Shown here: in pieces, positions 1 to 9,042 of the stretch
Layout: each line of letters begins with the position of its first letter
Position numbering within the stretch: position 1 is the first letter of the stretch
Assembly (NCBI RefSeq): GCF_016595245.1
Contig: NZ_JAENHM010000073.1
Span: 847,618-911,617 of the forward strand
DNA length: 64,000 bases
Source of the DNA: Azospirillum endophyticum
GTDB lineage: Bacteria > Pseudomonadota > Alphaproteobacteria > Azospirillales > Azospirillaceae
Direction of reading: 5' to 3'
Notes under the pieces: model-generated
Told to the model about the DNA's origin: nothing
Database searches by the model: none
Seen by the model: the letters and a program-made list of their open reading frames with translations, nothing else
Translations under genes and position numbers: made by a program

Positions 1-225
1 GGGCGTGCGGATCAAGCCTGTGGACCCACCGGCACGAGCTTTTCCGCTTTGACGAAATGGCTAAAAAGGTAGTGGGTCGATCAACATAAACGTGTTGTCG
101 CACTTCAGCTTGATTCCACGGCGCAAAGCTAAATTGTCAGCCCAGCGCAACATGGAGCTACGGAAGCCAGCAGGTTCCTCTCATGGCTTGCATGGCTGGG
201 TCGTTGTGGGCTGACCGATTGCGGC
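1..225. other. Unassigned left edge, composition unlike neighbours
   Basis: This stretch before the first gene is visibly less GC-rich than the rest of the window. Two short open tails can be read. On the plus strand one frame open from the window edge ends at a TAA near position 116. On the minus strand a frame of about 39 codons, with an ATG giving a 30-residue peptide that begins MLRWADNLALRR, ends at a TAG at 61-63. Neither resembles a family I recognise. It could be the remnant of a mobile element or the end of a gene lying outside the window. Confidence 0.3.
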
Positions 226-1497
226 ATGGCGGTCCGCGACAGCATTGCCCATGTCCGGCGTCGCAACTTCGGACCCGGATGGAAGATGTCGTCGAAGAAC
301 CAGCCCACCTCGCCCGATCAGCGCCAAGCGGTCCTGTCCCAGCGTCGAAACCTCAAGATGGCCGAATCCGCCCATGCCTATGTGCGCGGCAGCACGGTGA
401 AATTCTACGAGTGGCTGGAGCAGTCCGGCGGCAAGGTGCCGGATGGTCCACCTGTCTGGATCTGCGGCGACTGCCATGTCGGCAATCTCGGGCCGGTCGC
501 CAACGCCAAGGGCCGGATCGGCATCCAGATCCGCGACGTCGACCAGACCGTGATCGGCAACCCGGCCCATGACCTGATCCGGCTCGGCCTGTCCCTCGCC
601 ACGGCGGCACGCGGATCGGATCTGCCCGGCGTCACCACGGCGCGGATGCTGGAGCAGATGATCGAGGGCTACATGGTGACCCTCGACGGCGAGCTTGGCG
701 GCGCGACCCTGCGGAAGAAGCCGTCGGTCGTCCGTGTCGGCATGCGCCAAGCCATCGGGCGCACCTGGAAGCATCTGGCCAAGGATCGCATCAAGGACAT
801 CCGCCCGACGATTCCGCTCGGCAAGCGCTTCTGGCCGCTGACGGACGAGGAGCGTGCGGCGGTCGAGGAGCTGTTCGCCAAGGATCAGGTGCGCCGTCTG
901 GTGACCTCCCTGCACTCCCGCGACGACAACGACCGGATCGAACTTCTCGACGCCGCCTATTGGGTGAAGGGGTGCAGTTCGCTCGGCCGGCTGCGGATCG
1001 CGGTGCTGCTCGGCGTCGGCGAGGGCCATTACGACGAAGGCGGTCTCAGCCTGATCGACATCAAGGAGGCGGTGCAGGCCGCCGCTCCTCGTAACGCCAA
1101 GGTCGGAATGCCGCGCGACAACGCCGAGCGCGTGGCGACCGGCGCGCAGAATCTCTCTCCCTATCTCGGCGACCGCATGCGCCCTGCCCGCCTGCTCGAC
1201 CGCGCCGTCTTCCTTCGCGAATTGCTGCCGCAGGACATCAAGCTCGACTTCGACCATCTGACGCGGGAAGAAGCGACCCGCGCCGCCTTCTTCCTCGCCG
1301 CCGTGGTGGGCAAGGCGCATGCCCGCCAGATGGACGAGGCGACGCGCAAGTCGTGGCGCAACGAACTGGCGCGCAACCGCACCAAGAGCCTCGATGCGCC
1401 ATCCTGGCTGTGGTCCAGCATCGTCGATCTGATCGTCGGCCACGAGGCGGCCTATCTGGAGCACTGCCGGCGTTACGCCGAGCGTTCGGACGCCTGA
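226..1497 (+). CDS. DUF2252 family protein
   Basis: This 423-residue protein matches the DUF2252 family, uncharacterised proteins with a kinase-like fold. Family-type signatures are visible: a GDCHVGN motif around residue 80 (compare the GDxHxxN loop of aminoglycoside-phosphotransferase-like folds), then RDVDQT and a PAHDLIRL segment. The ATG at 226 gives the longest form; an in-frame ATG at 286 (MSSKNQ) is a credible alternative because the first 20 residues look non-conserved. The gene stands alone. Its 3' end overlaps the convergent CCA nucleotidyltransferase gene by 25 bases (1473-1497), so the two transcripts are antisense at their ends. Substrate and role are unknown. Confidence 0.85.
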   Translation: MAVRDSIAHVRRRNFGPGWKMSSKNQPTSPDQRQAVLSQRRNLKMAESAHAYVRGSTVKFYEWLEQSGGKVPDGPPVWICGDCHVGNLGPVANAKGRIGIQIRDVDQTVIGNPAHDLIRLGLSLATAARGSDLPGVTTARMLEQMIEGYMVTLDGELGGATLRKKPSVVRVGMRQAIGRTWKHLAKDRIKDIRPTIPLGKRFWPLTDEERAAVEELFAKDQVRRLVTSLHSRDDNDRIELLDAAYWVKGCSSLGRLRIAVLLGVGEGHYDEGGLSLIDIKEAVQAAAPRNAKVGMPRDNAERVATGAQNLSPYLGDRMRPARLLDRAVFLRELLPQDIKLDFDHLTREEATRAAFFLAAVVGKAHARQMDEATRKSWRNELARNRTKSLDAPSWLWSSIVDLIVGHEAAYLEHCRRYAERSDA

Positions 1498-2750
1498 TTC
1501 CCGGCCGGCCGATCGTCCAGCAGGCCGCGCGCCTTTTCCAGGCAGGCGTCGCGGCCCGGCTGGAAATCTTCGGCGACCCACCATGCCTCGACCCGCTTCA
1601 GGGTTTCGCCGACCGCCGGCCCGCGAGGAAGGCCAAGGTCCAGCAGGTCGCGGCCGGCGATCGGCAGGCGAAGGCACGGCAGGTCCTCGGCAACCGCCAG
1701 CGCCTTGCGCAGCCCCGTCAGGTCGAGCGGCCCGTCATGGACGGCCGCGGCGATCAACAGCAGGTCGCCGAACAGTTCGGCATCGCCAAGGCGGTAGACC
1801 GCCCGCCGAAGGGCCTTGCGGTCGTCGGCCGGCACCAGCGAGACCGGCGGTTCGACCAGGGCCAACAGACGGTCGCGCTCGCGATTGGACAGGCGCAACG
1901 CGTCGGCGGCCCGCAACGCGCCCGGCCGGTCGCTGTCCAGCACCGCAGCCAGTCTGCGGGTCGGGTCGGGCGTGATCCCAAGATCGCGCTCCACGGCGAT
2001 CAGCCGTTCAAGCCGGTCGGTGTCCATCGCTTCCGGCAGAAGATGGACCATGATCCCCTGCCCCATCATCAGCCGCCAGACCGCCGCGGCACAAGGCGCC
2101 GTCAACAGGCGGAACAGCTCCCCGCGCACCCGCTCACCCGACAAGGTCGGCAACTGCGGCGCCAGGTCGCGGCAGGCGGCCAGGGCCTCGGCATCCGGCT
2201 CGCCCCGGCCGTAATGGGCATGGAAGCGGAAGAAGCGCAGCAGGCGCAGCACATCCTCCTCGATCCGCCGTCGGGCGTCGCCGACGAAACGGACGCGGCC
2301 GGCGGCGAGGTCTGCCAGACCGCCGAACGGGTCGAACATCGTGCCGTCGGGCGTGCAACTCAGTGCATTCATGGTCAGATCGCGGCGGGCGGCATCCTCG
2401 ATCCAGTCGTCGGTGAACTCGACGCGGGCATGGCGGCCGAAGGTCTCGACGTCTCGCCGCAGGGTGGTGATCTCATAAGGTTTGCCGCCGCACAGCGCGG
2501 TGACGGTGCCATGGGCAATTCCGGTCGGGATGACGCGGATCCCGGCGTCCTGCAGCAGCTCCATCACCCGCTCGGGCGGCGCATGGGTGGCGATGTCGAT
2601 GTCCTTGACCGGCCGGCCGAGCCACGCATCGCGCACGCAGCCGCCGACGAAGCGCGCGTCGGCGCCGCCCGATGCCAGGGCAGCGAACACCGCGCGGCTT
2701 TCGGGCGCGGTCATCCAGGGCTGGGGCGACAGGCGGGCGGCAACGGTCAT
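1473..2750 (-). CDS. CCA tRNA nucleotidyltransferase / polyA polymerase family
   Basis: The 425-residue product belongs to the class II nucleotidyltransferases that add or repair the CCA end of tRNA in the cytoplasm. The head domain shows FVGGCVRDAWLG (the GGxxRD nucleotide-binding loop) followed by KDIDIAT, which carries the two metal-binding aspartates, then the RRDLTMNAL motif and an RRIEEDVLRLLRFFRF segment. The ATG at 2750 (MTVAARLSPQ) was chosen over an open frame that runs further upstream, because the extra residues match nothing in the family and overlap the upstream gene. It lies 43 bases after the NUDIX gene in the same orientation, so the two are probably co-transcribed. The C-terminal part was not resolved, so CCA-adding versus A-adding specificity cannot be decided. 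Confidence 0.92.
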   Translation of the reverse strand: MTVAARLSPQPWMTAPESRAVFAALASGGADARFVGGCVRDAWLGRPVKDIDIATHAPPERVMELLQDAGIRVIPTGIAHGTVTALCGGKPYEITTLRRDVETFGRHARVEFTDDWIEDAARRDLTMNALSCTPDGTMFDPFGGLADLAAGRVRFVGDARRRIEEDVLRLLRFFRFHAHYGRGEPDAEALAACRDLAPQLPTLSGERVRGELFRLLTAPCAAAVWRLMMGQGIMVHLLPEAMDTDRLERLIAVERDLGITPDPTRRLAAVLDSDRPGALRAADALRLSNRERDRLLALVEPPVSLVPADDRKALRRAVYRLGDAELFGDLLLIAAAVHDGPLDLTGLRKALAVAEDLPCLRLPIAGRDLLDLGLPRGPAVGETLKRVEAWWVAEDFQPGRDACLEKARGLLDDRPAGNQASERSA

Positions 2751-2793
2751 GGCGCGCGACGCTATCCGATTCCCGATCGGCATGCCACAGCGG

Positions 2794-3513
2794 TCAGTCC
2801 GCGCCCTCCCCCACCTCGCCCGCGGCCGCACCCAGCACGTCGCGCAGGTTGACCAGCATGCCTGCCGTCGCTCCCCAGATGTAGCGCTGCGGATAGGGGA
2901 AGGCATAGAACCAGCGCGGCTTGCCCAGGAACTCGCGGCTGTGGCGCTGCGGGTTGGACGGGTCGAGGATGAAAGACAGCGGCACCTCGAACACCTCCGC
3001 CACCTCGACCGGGTCGGGTGTCAGGATGAAGGGCGGCGTCACCACCCCCACCACCGGCGTCACCCGGAAGCCGGTGCGCGTGACGTAGGTGTCCAGCCGG
3101 CCGACGATCTCGATCCGTCCGCGCTCCAGCCCGATCTCTTCCGCCGTCTCGCGCAGCGCCGTCTCCTCCGGACTGCCGTCCTCCGGCTCCCTGCCGCCGC
3201 CGGGGAAGCTGATCTGGCCGGCATGGGAACTCAGCGTCGCGGTGCGCTGGGTGAAGATGACGGTCAGTTCCTCCGGCCGGTCGACCAGCGGGACCAGAAC
3301 CGCCGCCTCGCGCAGCGTCGTGGGCGGTCCCATCTCCGGATTCAGGTCATGGTCGCCGCGGATTTTGGCCGCGTGTTTCGGCGCCGTCCGGTTCGACCGG
3401 ACGGCGTTTTCCACCGCGGTGTCGTCGCTCATCGCCGGAAAGCGCCGGCGGACTTCCTCCAGGCTCAATCGCCAGGCAGCCTGCCCAGCGCGAAGAAGAC
3501 CTTGTTGCTCCAT
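2794..3513 (-). CDS. NUDIX hydrolase, CoA pyrophosphatase type
   Basis: This 239-residue protein carries the UPF0035/CoA-pyrophosphatase signature, with VIFTQRTATLSSHAGQISFP followed directly by GGG, then a Nudix box ending in ALRETAEEIGL. Members cleave coenzyme A and related CoA derivatives to 3',5'-ADP and phosphopantetheine. The usual first Nudix glutamate position is relaxed, as is normal in this subfamily. The start at 3513 overlaps the DUF1285 gene by 49 bases and keeps the LSLEEVRRRFP helix; an ATG at 3432 (MSDDTAVE) would remove the overlap and is a real alternative. It is the middle gene of a leftward three-gene run, DUF1285-NUDIX-CCA nucleotidyltransferase. Confidence 0.88.
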   Translation of the reverse strand: MEQQGLLRAGQAAWRLSLEEVRRRFPAMSDDTAVENAVRSNRTAPKHAAKIRGDHDLNPEMGPPTTLREAAVLVPLVDRPEELTVIFTQRTATLSSHAGQISFPGGGREPEDGSPEETALRETAEEIGLERGRIEIVGRLDTYVTRTGFRVTPVVGVVTPPFILTPDPVEVAEVFEVPLSFILDPSNPQRHSREFLGKPRWFYAFPYPQRYIWGATAGMLVNLRDVLGAAAGEVGEGAD

Positions 3514-4043
3514 AGACCCACCTCGGACTCGCCGGTTTCGATGTGGCGCGTCTCGCTGCGCTCCACCATGTCGTAGAACACGGGACGCAGGATCAGCGCC
3601 TCAAGCCGGCTTCTGATTTCGATGTAGGGTGCCGGCTCCCCGGTTTCAGGGTTCACGGCCACGCGGATCGGGTGTTCCGGGCCGGCCTCCACCCGATGGT
3701 CCAGGTTGGTGCGGAAGGACAGGACCTGATCGGCCCCGCTGCCCGACACCGTCATCTCCACCGCGACGAAGGGGGCGTCTTCCACCACGATCCGGCCGCG
3801 CTCGACCGGCGTGACCAGCCAGTAGTCGCCGTCGTCGTCGCGCTTCAGGACGGTGGAGAACAGCTTCGCCAGTTCGATCCGGCGAATGGGATCGCCATTG
3901 TGGAACCAGGTGCCGTCGCGCGCAATGCGGATGTCGTACTGTTCCAGCGTCGGCGTCCGTCCCAGCGCCCCGGGGATGGAAGCCCCCATATCCGACGGCG
4001 TCGCCGAACCGGTTTGCCCATCTGAGCGCTTGTCATTCGCCAT
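3465..4043 (-). CDS. DUF1285 domain protein
   Basis: The 192-residue protein matches DUF1285, a family of unknown function common in alpha- and gammaproteobacteria. Visible features are the DIRIARDGTWFHNGDPIRR entry strand and the FSTVLKRDDDGDYWLVTPVERGRI core. The chosen ATG at 4043 (MANDKRSDG) is one of several in-frame starts; ATGs at 4106 and in between would add up to 21 residues without family support. It heads the leftward run with the NUDIX and CCA genes and is divergent from the MoxR operon. No catalytic motif can be pointed out. Confidence 0.85.
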   Translation of the reverse strand: MANDKRSDGQTGSATPSDMGASIPGALGRTPTLEQYDIRIARDGTWFHNGDPIRRIELAKLFSTVLKRDDDGDYWLVTPVERGRIVVEDAPFVAVEMTVSGSGADQVLSFRTNLDHRVEAGPEHPIRVAVNPETGEPAPYIEIRSRLEALILRPVFYDMVERSETRHIETGESEVGLWSNKVFFALGRLPGD

Positions 4044-4295
4044 CGCGTTACCGACCTTCATGGAGTTGGGAACCATTTTGTCCCCGGACATGCGCATTTT
4101 CGCCACACTCGACCGCTAGGTCCACCCTGTTGGTCCTTCGGCATCATCCGTCCGGCGGCCCGTCCGGCGGCCGGATTGGAAAATGGGTGTCGACAAGGCG
4201 CAGGAACAGGGCCGAGGATGCGGATCCCGCGTTTCTCGCCGCGGTAACCCGCGACGACGAGCATCGACCGGCCCACCATCGGGGAGCAGCAGACC

Positions 4296-5321
4296 TTGAG
4301 CGCACAGGACATCCTGAGGGGGCAGCCTCCCGTGCCGGAGGACCCGAAACGGCTGATGGAGGAGATCGAGGCGCTGGGCGACCGCCTGGCCTCGGTCCGC
4401 GACCGGATCGGCCGGGTGATCTTCGGCCAGCAGGAGGTGATCGACCGCACGCTGGTCACGCTGCTGGCCGGCGGCCATGTCCTGTTGATCGGCGTTCCCG
4501 GCCTTGCCAAGACGCGCCTGGTGGAAACGCTGGGCACCGTGCTGGGCCTCGCCGAGAAGCGGATCCAGTGTACGCCCGACCTGATGCCCGCCGACATCCT
4601 GGGGTCCGAAGTTCTGGAGGAGGCCGACAATGGCCGCCGGTCCTTCCGCTTCCTGCCCGGTCCGGTGTTCAGCCAGCTGCTGATGGCGGACGAAATCAAC
4701 CGCGCCAGCCCGCGCACCCAGTCGGCCCTGCTGCAGGCGATGCAGGAGCACCGGGTGTCGGTCGCCGGCCAGTACCATCCCCTGCCCCAGCCCTTCCATG
4801 TGCTGGCCACGCAGAACCCGCTGGAGCAGGAAGGCACCTATCCGCTGCCGGAAGCCCAGCTCGACCGCTTCCTGATGCAGATCGACGTCGATTATCCGGA
4901 CCGCGAGGCCGAGCGGCGGATGATGATCGCCACCACCGGCTCCACCGACGAACGCGCGGTGACGGTGCTGTCCGCTGCCGACCTTCAGGTCGCCCAGCGC
5001 CTGGTCCGCCGCGTGCCGGTCGGCGAGGGGGTGGTGGACGGCATCCTCGACCTCGTCCGCCGCGGCCGGCCGGAGATGTCGGAATTGATGGAGGTGCGCC
5101 AGCATGTCGCCTGGGGCCCCGGCCCGCGCGCCAGCCAGGCGCTGATGCTGGCGGCCCGCGCCCGTGCGGTGCTGGATGGCCGCCTGTCGCCGTCGCTGGA
5201 CGACGTGGTGGCGCTCGCCAAGCCGATCCTGAAGCACCGCATGGCGCTGAACTTCGCCGCGCGGGCCGACGGGGTGACGCTGGACGACGTCATCGACCGT
5301 CTCTGCGCCCCCCTCATGTGA
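4296..5321 (+). CDS. MoxR-family AAA+ ATPase
   Basis: The 341-residue protein is a MoxR AAA+ ATPase, a chaperone-like ATPase that usually works with VWA or DUF58 partners to mature protein complexes. Walker A is GVPGLAKT, Walker B is LLMADEINRA, sensor 1 is HVLATQNPLEQEGTYPLPEA and the arginine-finger segment AQLDRF follows. The start is a TTG at 4296, preceded by a GGGGAG ribosome-binding site at 4281-4286. It is the first gene of a rightward operon with DUF58, DUF4159 and a large membrane protein, the usual MoxR operon order. Confidence 0.95.
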   Translation: MSAQDILRGQPPVPEDPKRLMEEIEALGDRLASVRDRIGRVIFGQQEVIDRTLVTLLAGGHVLLIGVPGLAKTRLVETLGTVLGLAEKRIQCTPDLMPADILGSEVLEEADNGRRSFRFLPGPVFSQLLMADEINRASPRTQSALLQAMQEHRVSVAGQYHPLPQPFHVLATQNPLEQEGTYPLPEAQLDRFLMQIDVDYPDREAERRMMIATTGSTDERAVTVLSAADLQVAQRLVRRVPVGEGVVDGILDLVRRGRPEMSELMEVRQHVAWGPGPRASQALMLAARARAVLDGRLSPSLDDVVALAKPILKHRMALNFAARADGVTLDDVIDRLCAPLM

Positions 5322-5340
5322 CCCCCGGAGCGGAGCCGCG

Positions 5341-6258
5341 ATGCCGCGAAGCCCAGCCAGCCAGTCAACGAAGCCGCAGTCGAACACCCTGCTGGCGCGG
5401 CATCGCGCGGAGGAGCTGGCATCCGCCCTGCCGCCGCTTCTGGTCGCGGCGGAGCGGGTCGCCGCCACCGTCGCCCAGGGCGTTCACGGCCGCCGCCGCG
5501 TCGGGCTGGGCGAGACCTTCTGGCAGTTCCGCCGCTACCAGCCGGGTGACGCGCCGTCGATGATCGACTGGCGCCAGTCGGCCAAGACCCAGCCCGTCTA
5601 TGTCCGCGAGAACGAATGGGAGGCGGCGCAGAGCGTCTGGCTGTGGCGCGACCGCTCGGCCTCGATGGATTTCCGCTCCGTCGCCGGGCTGCCGACCAAG
5701 AGGGAACGCGCGGATCTGCTGACGCTGGCCACCGCCGTGCTGCTGGCCCGCGGCGGCGAGCGGGTGGCGCTGCTGAACAGCGGCGTGCGCCCGGACCATG
5801 GCAAGACGGCCATCGATCGCCTCACCCGGCTGATGACCGACCCGCGGGCCGCTGCGGCACCGGATCCGCTGCCGCGGGTGGAGCCCTTGCCCCGCCATGC
5901 CCAGACCGTGCTGTTCGGCGACCTGCTGTCGCCATTGCCGGAGATCCACGCCACCGTCGCCGGCCTGACCGGCCGCGGCCTGCGCGGCCATCTGGTCCAG
6001 ATCCTCGATCCGGCCGAAGAGACGCTGCCCTATGATGGCCGCGTCGACTTCCACGGCATGGAGGGTGAACAGGCCCTTCTGGTTCCCCGGGTGGAGGCCG
6101 TCCGCGACGCTTATCGCGAGCGGCTGAAGGCCCAGCAGGACGGGCTGGCCGCGCTGGCCCGCGCCGCCGGCTGGAGCTTCGCCGTCCACCGGACCGACCG
6201 TTCCCCGCAGTCAGCGCTGCTCACCCTGTGGGGTGCGATGGCGATGGAGGCGGTGTGA
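5341..6258 (+). CDS. DUF58 domain protein
   Basis: This 305-residue protein matches DUF58, the regular partner of MoxR ATPases. The hallmark region is QFRRYQPGDAPSMIDWRQSA followed by a tract ending in VRENEWE. After this comes a VWA-like fold with WLWRDRSASMDF, a degenerate metal-ion-dependent adhesion site. The start ATG follows a GGAGCGGAG ribosome-binding stretch and lies 19 bases after the MoxR stop, consistent with co-expression. It is predicted to be cytoplasmic or peripherally membrane-bound, since no transmembrane segment is evident. Confidence 0.93.
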   Translation: MPRSPASQSTKPQSNTLLARHRAEELASALPPLLVAAERVAATVAQGVHGRRRVGLGETFWQFRRYQPGDAPSMIDWRQSAKTQPVYVRENEWEAAQSVWLWRDRSASMDFRSVAGLPTKRERADLLTLATAVLLARGGERVALLNSGVRPDHGKTAIDRLTRLMTDPRAAAAPDPLPRVEPLPRHAQTVLFGDLLSPLPEIHATVAGLTGRGLRGHLVQILDPAEETLPYDGRVDFHGMEGEQALLVPRVEAVRDAYRERLKAQQDGLAALARAAGWSFAVHRTDRSPQSALLTLWGAMAMEAV

Positions 6259-6306
6259 CGCACCGACCAACTCCCTTCCGCCCCTCCTCCTCGTGAAGAC
6301 GCGCCA

Positions 6307-9042
6307 ATGCTGGGTCTAGGACCGATCGCCTTCGCCGCCCCCTGGGTCTTGACCGCTCTGGCAGCCCTGCCGGTCCTCTGGTGGCTGCTGCGCGTCACGC
6401 CGCCGGCGCCGCGCACCATCCAGTTCCCCGCCATCCGCCTGCTGCGCGACCTGATCGCGCGGGAGGAGACGCCGGCCCGCACGCCCTGGTGGCTGCTGCT
6501 TCTGCGGTTGATCGTGGCGGCGCTCATCATCCTGGCGCTGGCCGGGCCGCTGCTGAACCCACGCGCTGCCCTGCCCGGTGGCGGCCCCCTGCTGCTGGTG
6601 GTGGACAATGGCTGGGCCGCCGGACGCGACTGGCCGACCCGCAAGCGTACGATGGACGAGCTGATCGCCCAGGCCGACCGCCAGCAGCGCCCGGTGATCC
6701 TGCTTCCCACCGCTCCCGCTGCCGACGGCACGCCGATCCATGCCAGTGCCGTCCTGCCGGCGCCCGAGGCGCGCCGCTTGGCCCAGGCGATGGTCCCCCT
6801 GCCCTGGCCGACCGACCGTGCGGCGGCGCTCGATGCCCTGAAGGCGGTGGCGGAACTTGCCGGCGGCCGCGGTTCCATCCATGCGGTATGGCTCAGCGAC
6901 GGGGTCGGTGACCGGCAGGCCGCGGCCTTGGCCGCCGGGCTGCAACGGCTGGGCTCCGCCGATGTCCTCGACGATTCGGCCGAGCGCCCGCCCCACCTTC
7001 TGCTGCCGCCGTCCAGCGAAGGGACCGCGCTGACCGCCCGAATCGTCCGTGCCGACCCGTCGAGGCCGGAACCGGTGACCGTCCGCCTCACCGCCGCGGA
7101 CGGTCGTCTGCTGACCCGTCAGACGGTCGGATTCGAGCCTGGACAGAAGCTGCGCGAGGTGCATCTGGACGTGCCGACCGAACTGCGCAATGACGCCGCC
7201 AGCCTGCGGGTCGAGGGCGATACCACGGCAGGCGCCACCGTCCTGCTCGACGAGCGCTGGCGCCGCCGCCCCGTCGGCCTGGTTTCCGGCCGGTCCGAAG
7301 GGGAAAGCCAGCCGCTGCTGTCCGATCTCTATTATCTCGAACGCGCGCTGTCGCCCTACAACGAGGTGCGGCGCGGCGAGACCCTGGATCTGCTGAAACG
7401 CGATCTGGCGGTGCTGATCCTCTCCGACATCGGCGCCCTGACCGGTACCGAGGTCCAGGACATCGAGGATTGGGTGAAGAAGGGCGGCGTCCTGGTCCGC
7501 TTCGCCGGCCCGCGGCTGGCCCAGCACGCCGACACGCTGGTGCCGGAACGGCTGCGCATCGGCGACCGCGCGCTGGGCGGCGCCCTGTCCTGGTCGGAGC
7601 CGGCAAAGCTTCAGCCCTTCCCGCCGAAATCGCCCTTCGAGGGGTTGACAATACCGCCCGATGTTCAGGTGAACCGGCAGGTGCTCGCCGAACCCGCCCT
7701 GGATCTGGCCGACCGCACCTGGGCGAGGCTCGCCGACGGCACGCCGCTCGTCACGTCGCAGAAGCGCGGCGACGGCTGGGTCGTGCTGGTCCACACCACC
7801 GCCAGCCCGGACTGGTCGAACCTGCCGCTGTCCGGCCTGTTCGTCGACATGCTGCGCCGGCTGGTGGCGCTCAGCAGTGGCGTGACGGGAACGGCGGCGA
7901 CCACTTCGCTCGATCCGGTGGAGGTTCTGGACGGGACCGGCCGGCTGGTTCCGCCGCCGCCGACCGCCTTTCCGATTCCCGGCAATGCCGGCGCCGACGT
8001 GATCGGGCCGCGCCACCCGCCGGGCTTCTACGGCACCGACGATGCGCGGCGCGCCCTGAACCTGTCGGCCGCCGTCACCACCATCGACCCGCTGCCGCCG
8101 TTGCCGGCCGGGGTGGGGCGCGACGGCTATGGCGGCCGGGGTGAGGTTCCGTTGAAGCCGTCGCTGCTGGCTGCGGCCTTGGCGCTGCTGTCGATCGACC
8201 TGCTGATCGCGCTGGCGCTGCGCGGCCTGCTGCGCCCGCCCAGCCTGCGGCGTGGCGCCGGAGGGGCCGCGGCCGGCCTGCTGCTTGCCCTGGCCCTGTC
8301 GTCGGCGCCTCGACCGGCTCATGCGCTCGATCCGAACCTCGACCAGGACAAGGCTGTCAAGGTGACGGCGGAAACCTACCTCGCCTATGTCCAGACCGGC
8401 GACAGCGGAGTCGACGACACCGCCCGCGCCGGGTTGGAGGGGCTGGTCAGCGTTCTCGGCCTGCGCACCGCGGTGGAGGCGGCGGGAGCGGTCGGCGTCG
8501 ATCCGGAACGCGACGAGCTGGCCTTCTATCCCCTGCTCTACTGGCCGGTGTCCGACCGGCAGAAAGCGTTGTCCGATCAGGCGCGCCAGCGGGTGAACGA
8601 ATATATGCGAAGCGGCGGAACCATCCTGTTCGACACCCGCGACCAGGCGCCCGGCGGCGGCCCGGCCGTCCTGCAACGGCTGGTGCAGGGGTTGGACATT
8701 CCACCGCTGGCCCCGGTGTCGCAGGATCACGTGCTGCGCAAATCCTTCTACCTGCTGACGGATTTTCCCGGCCGCTATGCCGGCGGCCAGCTGTGGATCG
8801 AAGCCCGGGAGGGGGCGGCGAACGACGGCGTCTCGTCCGTCGTCATCGGCGGCAACGACTGGGCGTCGGCCTGGGCGGTCGGCCGCAACGGCCAGCCGAT
8901 GTTCGCCGTCATCCCCGGCGGCGAGCGCCAGCGCGAGATGGCCTATCGCTTCGGCGTCAACCTCGTGATGTACGCGCTGACCGGCAACTACAAGGCCGAT
9001 CAGGTCCATGTGCCCGCGATCCTGGAAAGGCTCGGCCAGTAA
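6307..9042 (+). CDS. BatA-like N-terminal plus DUF4159 membrane protein
   Basis: The 911-residue protein starts with a BatA/aerotolerance-type N-terminus: two membrane segments at roughly residues 7-27 and 60-80, separated by the short PRTIQFPAIRLLRDL stretch. A long extracytoplasmic region follows, then further hydrophobic segments near residues 618-640 and 650-670. The C-terminal 200 residues match DUF4159 (ELAFYPLLYWPV, then YMRSGGTILFDTRD). This is the standard third member of MoxR-DUF58 operons in alphaproteobacteria. Its stop TAA (9040-9042) directly abuts the ATG of the next gene, implying tight translational coupling. The exact function is unknown; the family is thought to assist envelope processes. 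Confidence 0.9.
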   Translation: MLGLGPIAFAAPWVLTALAALPVLWWLLRVTPPAPRTIQFPAIRLLRDLIAREETPARTPWWLLLLRLIVAALIILALAGPLLNPRAALPGGGPLLLVVDNGWAAGRDWPTRKRTMDELIAQADRQQRPVILLPTAPAADGTPIHASAVLPAPEARRLAQAMVPLPWPTDRAAALDALKAVAELAGGRGSIHAVWLSDGVGDRQAAALAAGLQRLGSADVLDDSAERPPHLLLPPSSEGTALTARIVRADPSRPEPVTVRLTAADGRLLTRQTVGFEPGQKLREVHLDVPTELRNDAASLRVEGDTTAGATVLLDERWRRRPVGLVSGRSEGESQPLLSDLYYLERALSPYNEVRRGETLDLLKRDLAVLILSDIGALTGTEVQDIEDWVKKGGVLVRFAGPRLAQHADTLVPERLRIGDRALGGALSWSEPAKLQPFPPKSPFEGLTIPPDVQVNRQVLAEPALDLADRTWARLADGTPLVTSQKRGDGWVVLVHTTASPDWSNLPLSGLFVDMLRRLVALSSGVTGTAATTSLDPVEVLDGTGRLVPPPPTAFPIPGNAGADVIGPRHPPGFYGTDDARRALNLSAAVTTIDPLPPLPAGVGRDGYGGRGEVPLKPSLLAAALALLSIDLLIALALRGLLRPPSLRRGAGGAAAGLLLALALSSAPRPAHALDPNLDQDKAVKVTAETYLAYVQTGDSGVDDTARAGLEGLVSVLGLRTAVEAAGAVGVDPERDELAFYPLLYWPVSDRQKALSDQARQRVNEYMRSGGTILFDTRDQAPGGGPAVLQRLVQGLDIPPLAPVSQDHVLRKSFYLLTDFPGRYAGGQLWIEAREGAANDGVSSVVIGGNDWASAWAVGRNGQPMFAVIPGGERQREMAYRFGVNLVMYALTGNYKADQVHVPAILERLGQ

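Noticed and set aside
4150..4172. Tandem GTCCGGCGGCC copies upstream of the MoxR gene
   Set aside because: The copies are short and GC-rich, with only two present. They are probably a chance or slippage product.
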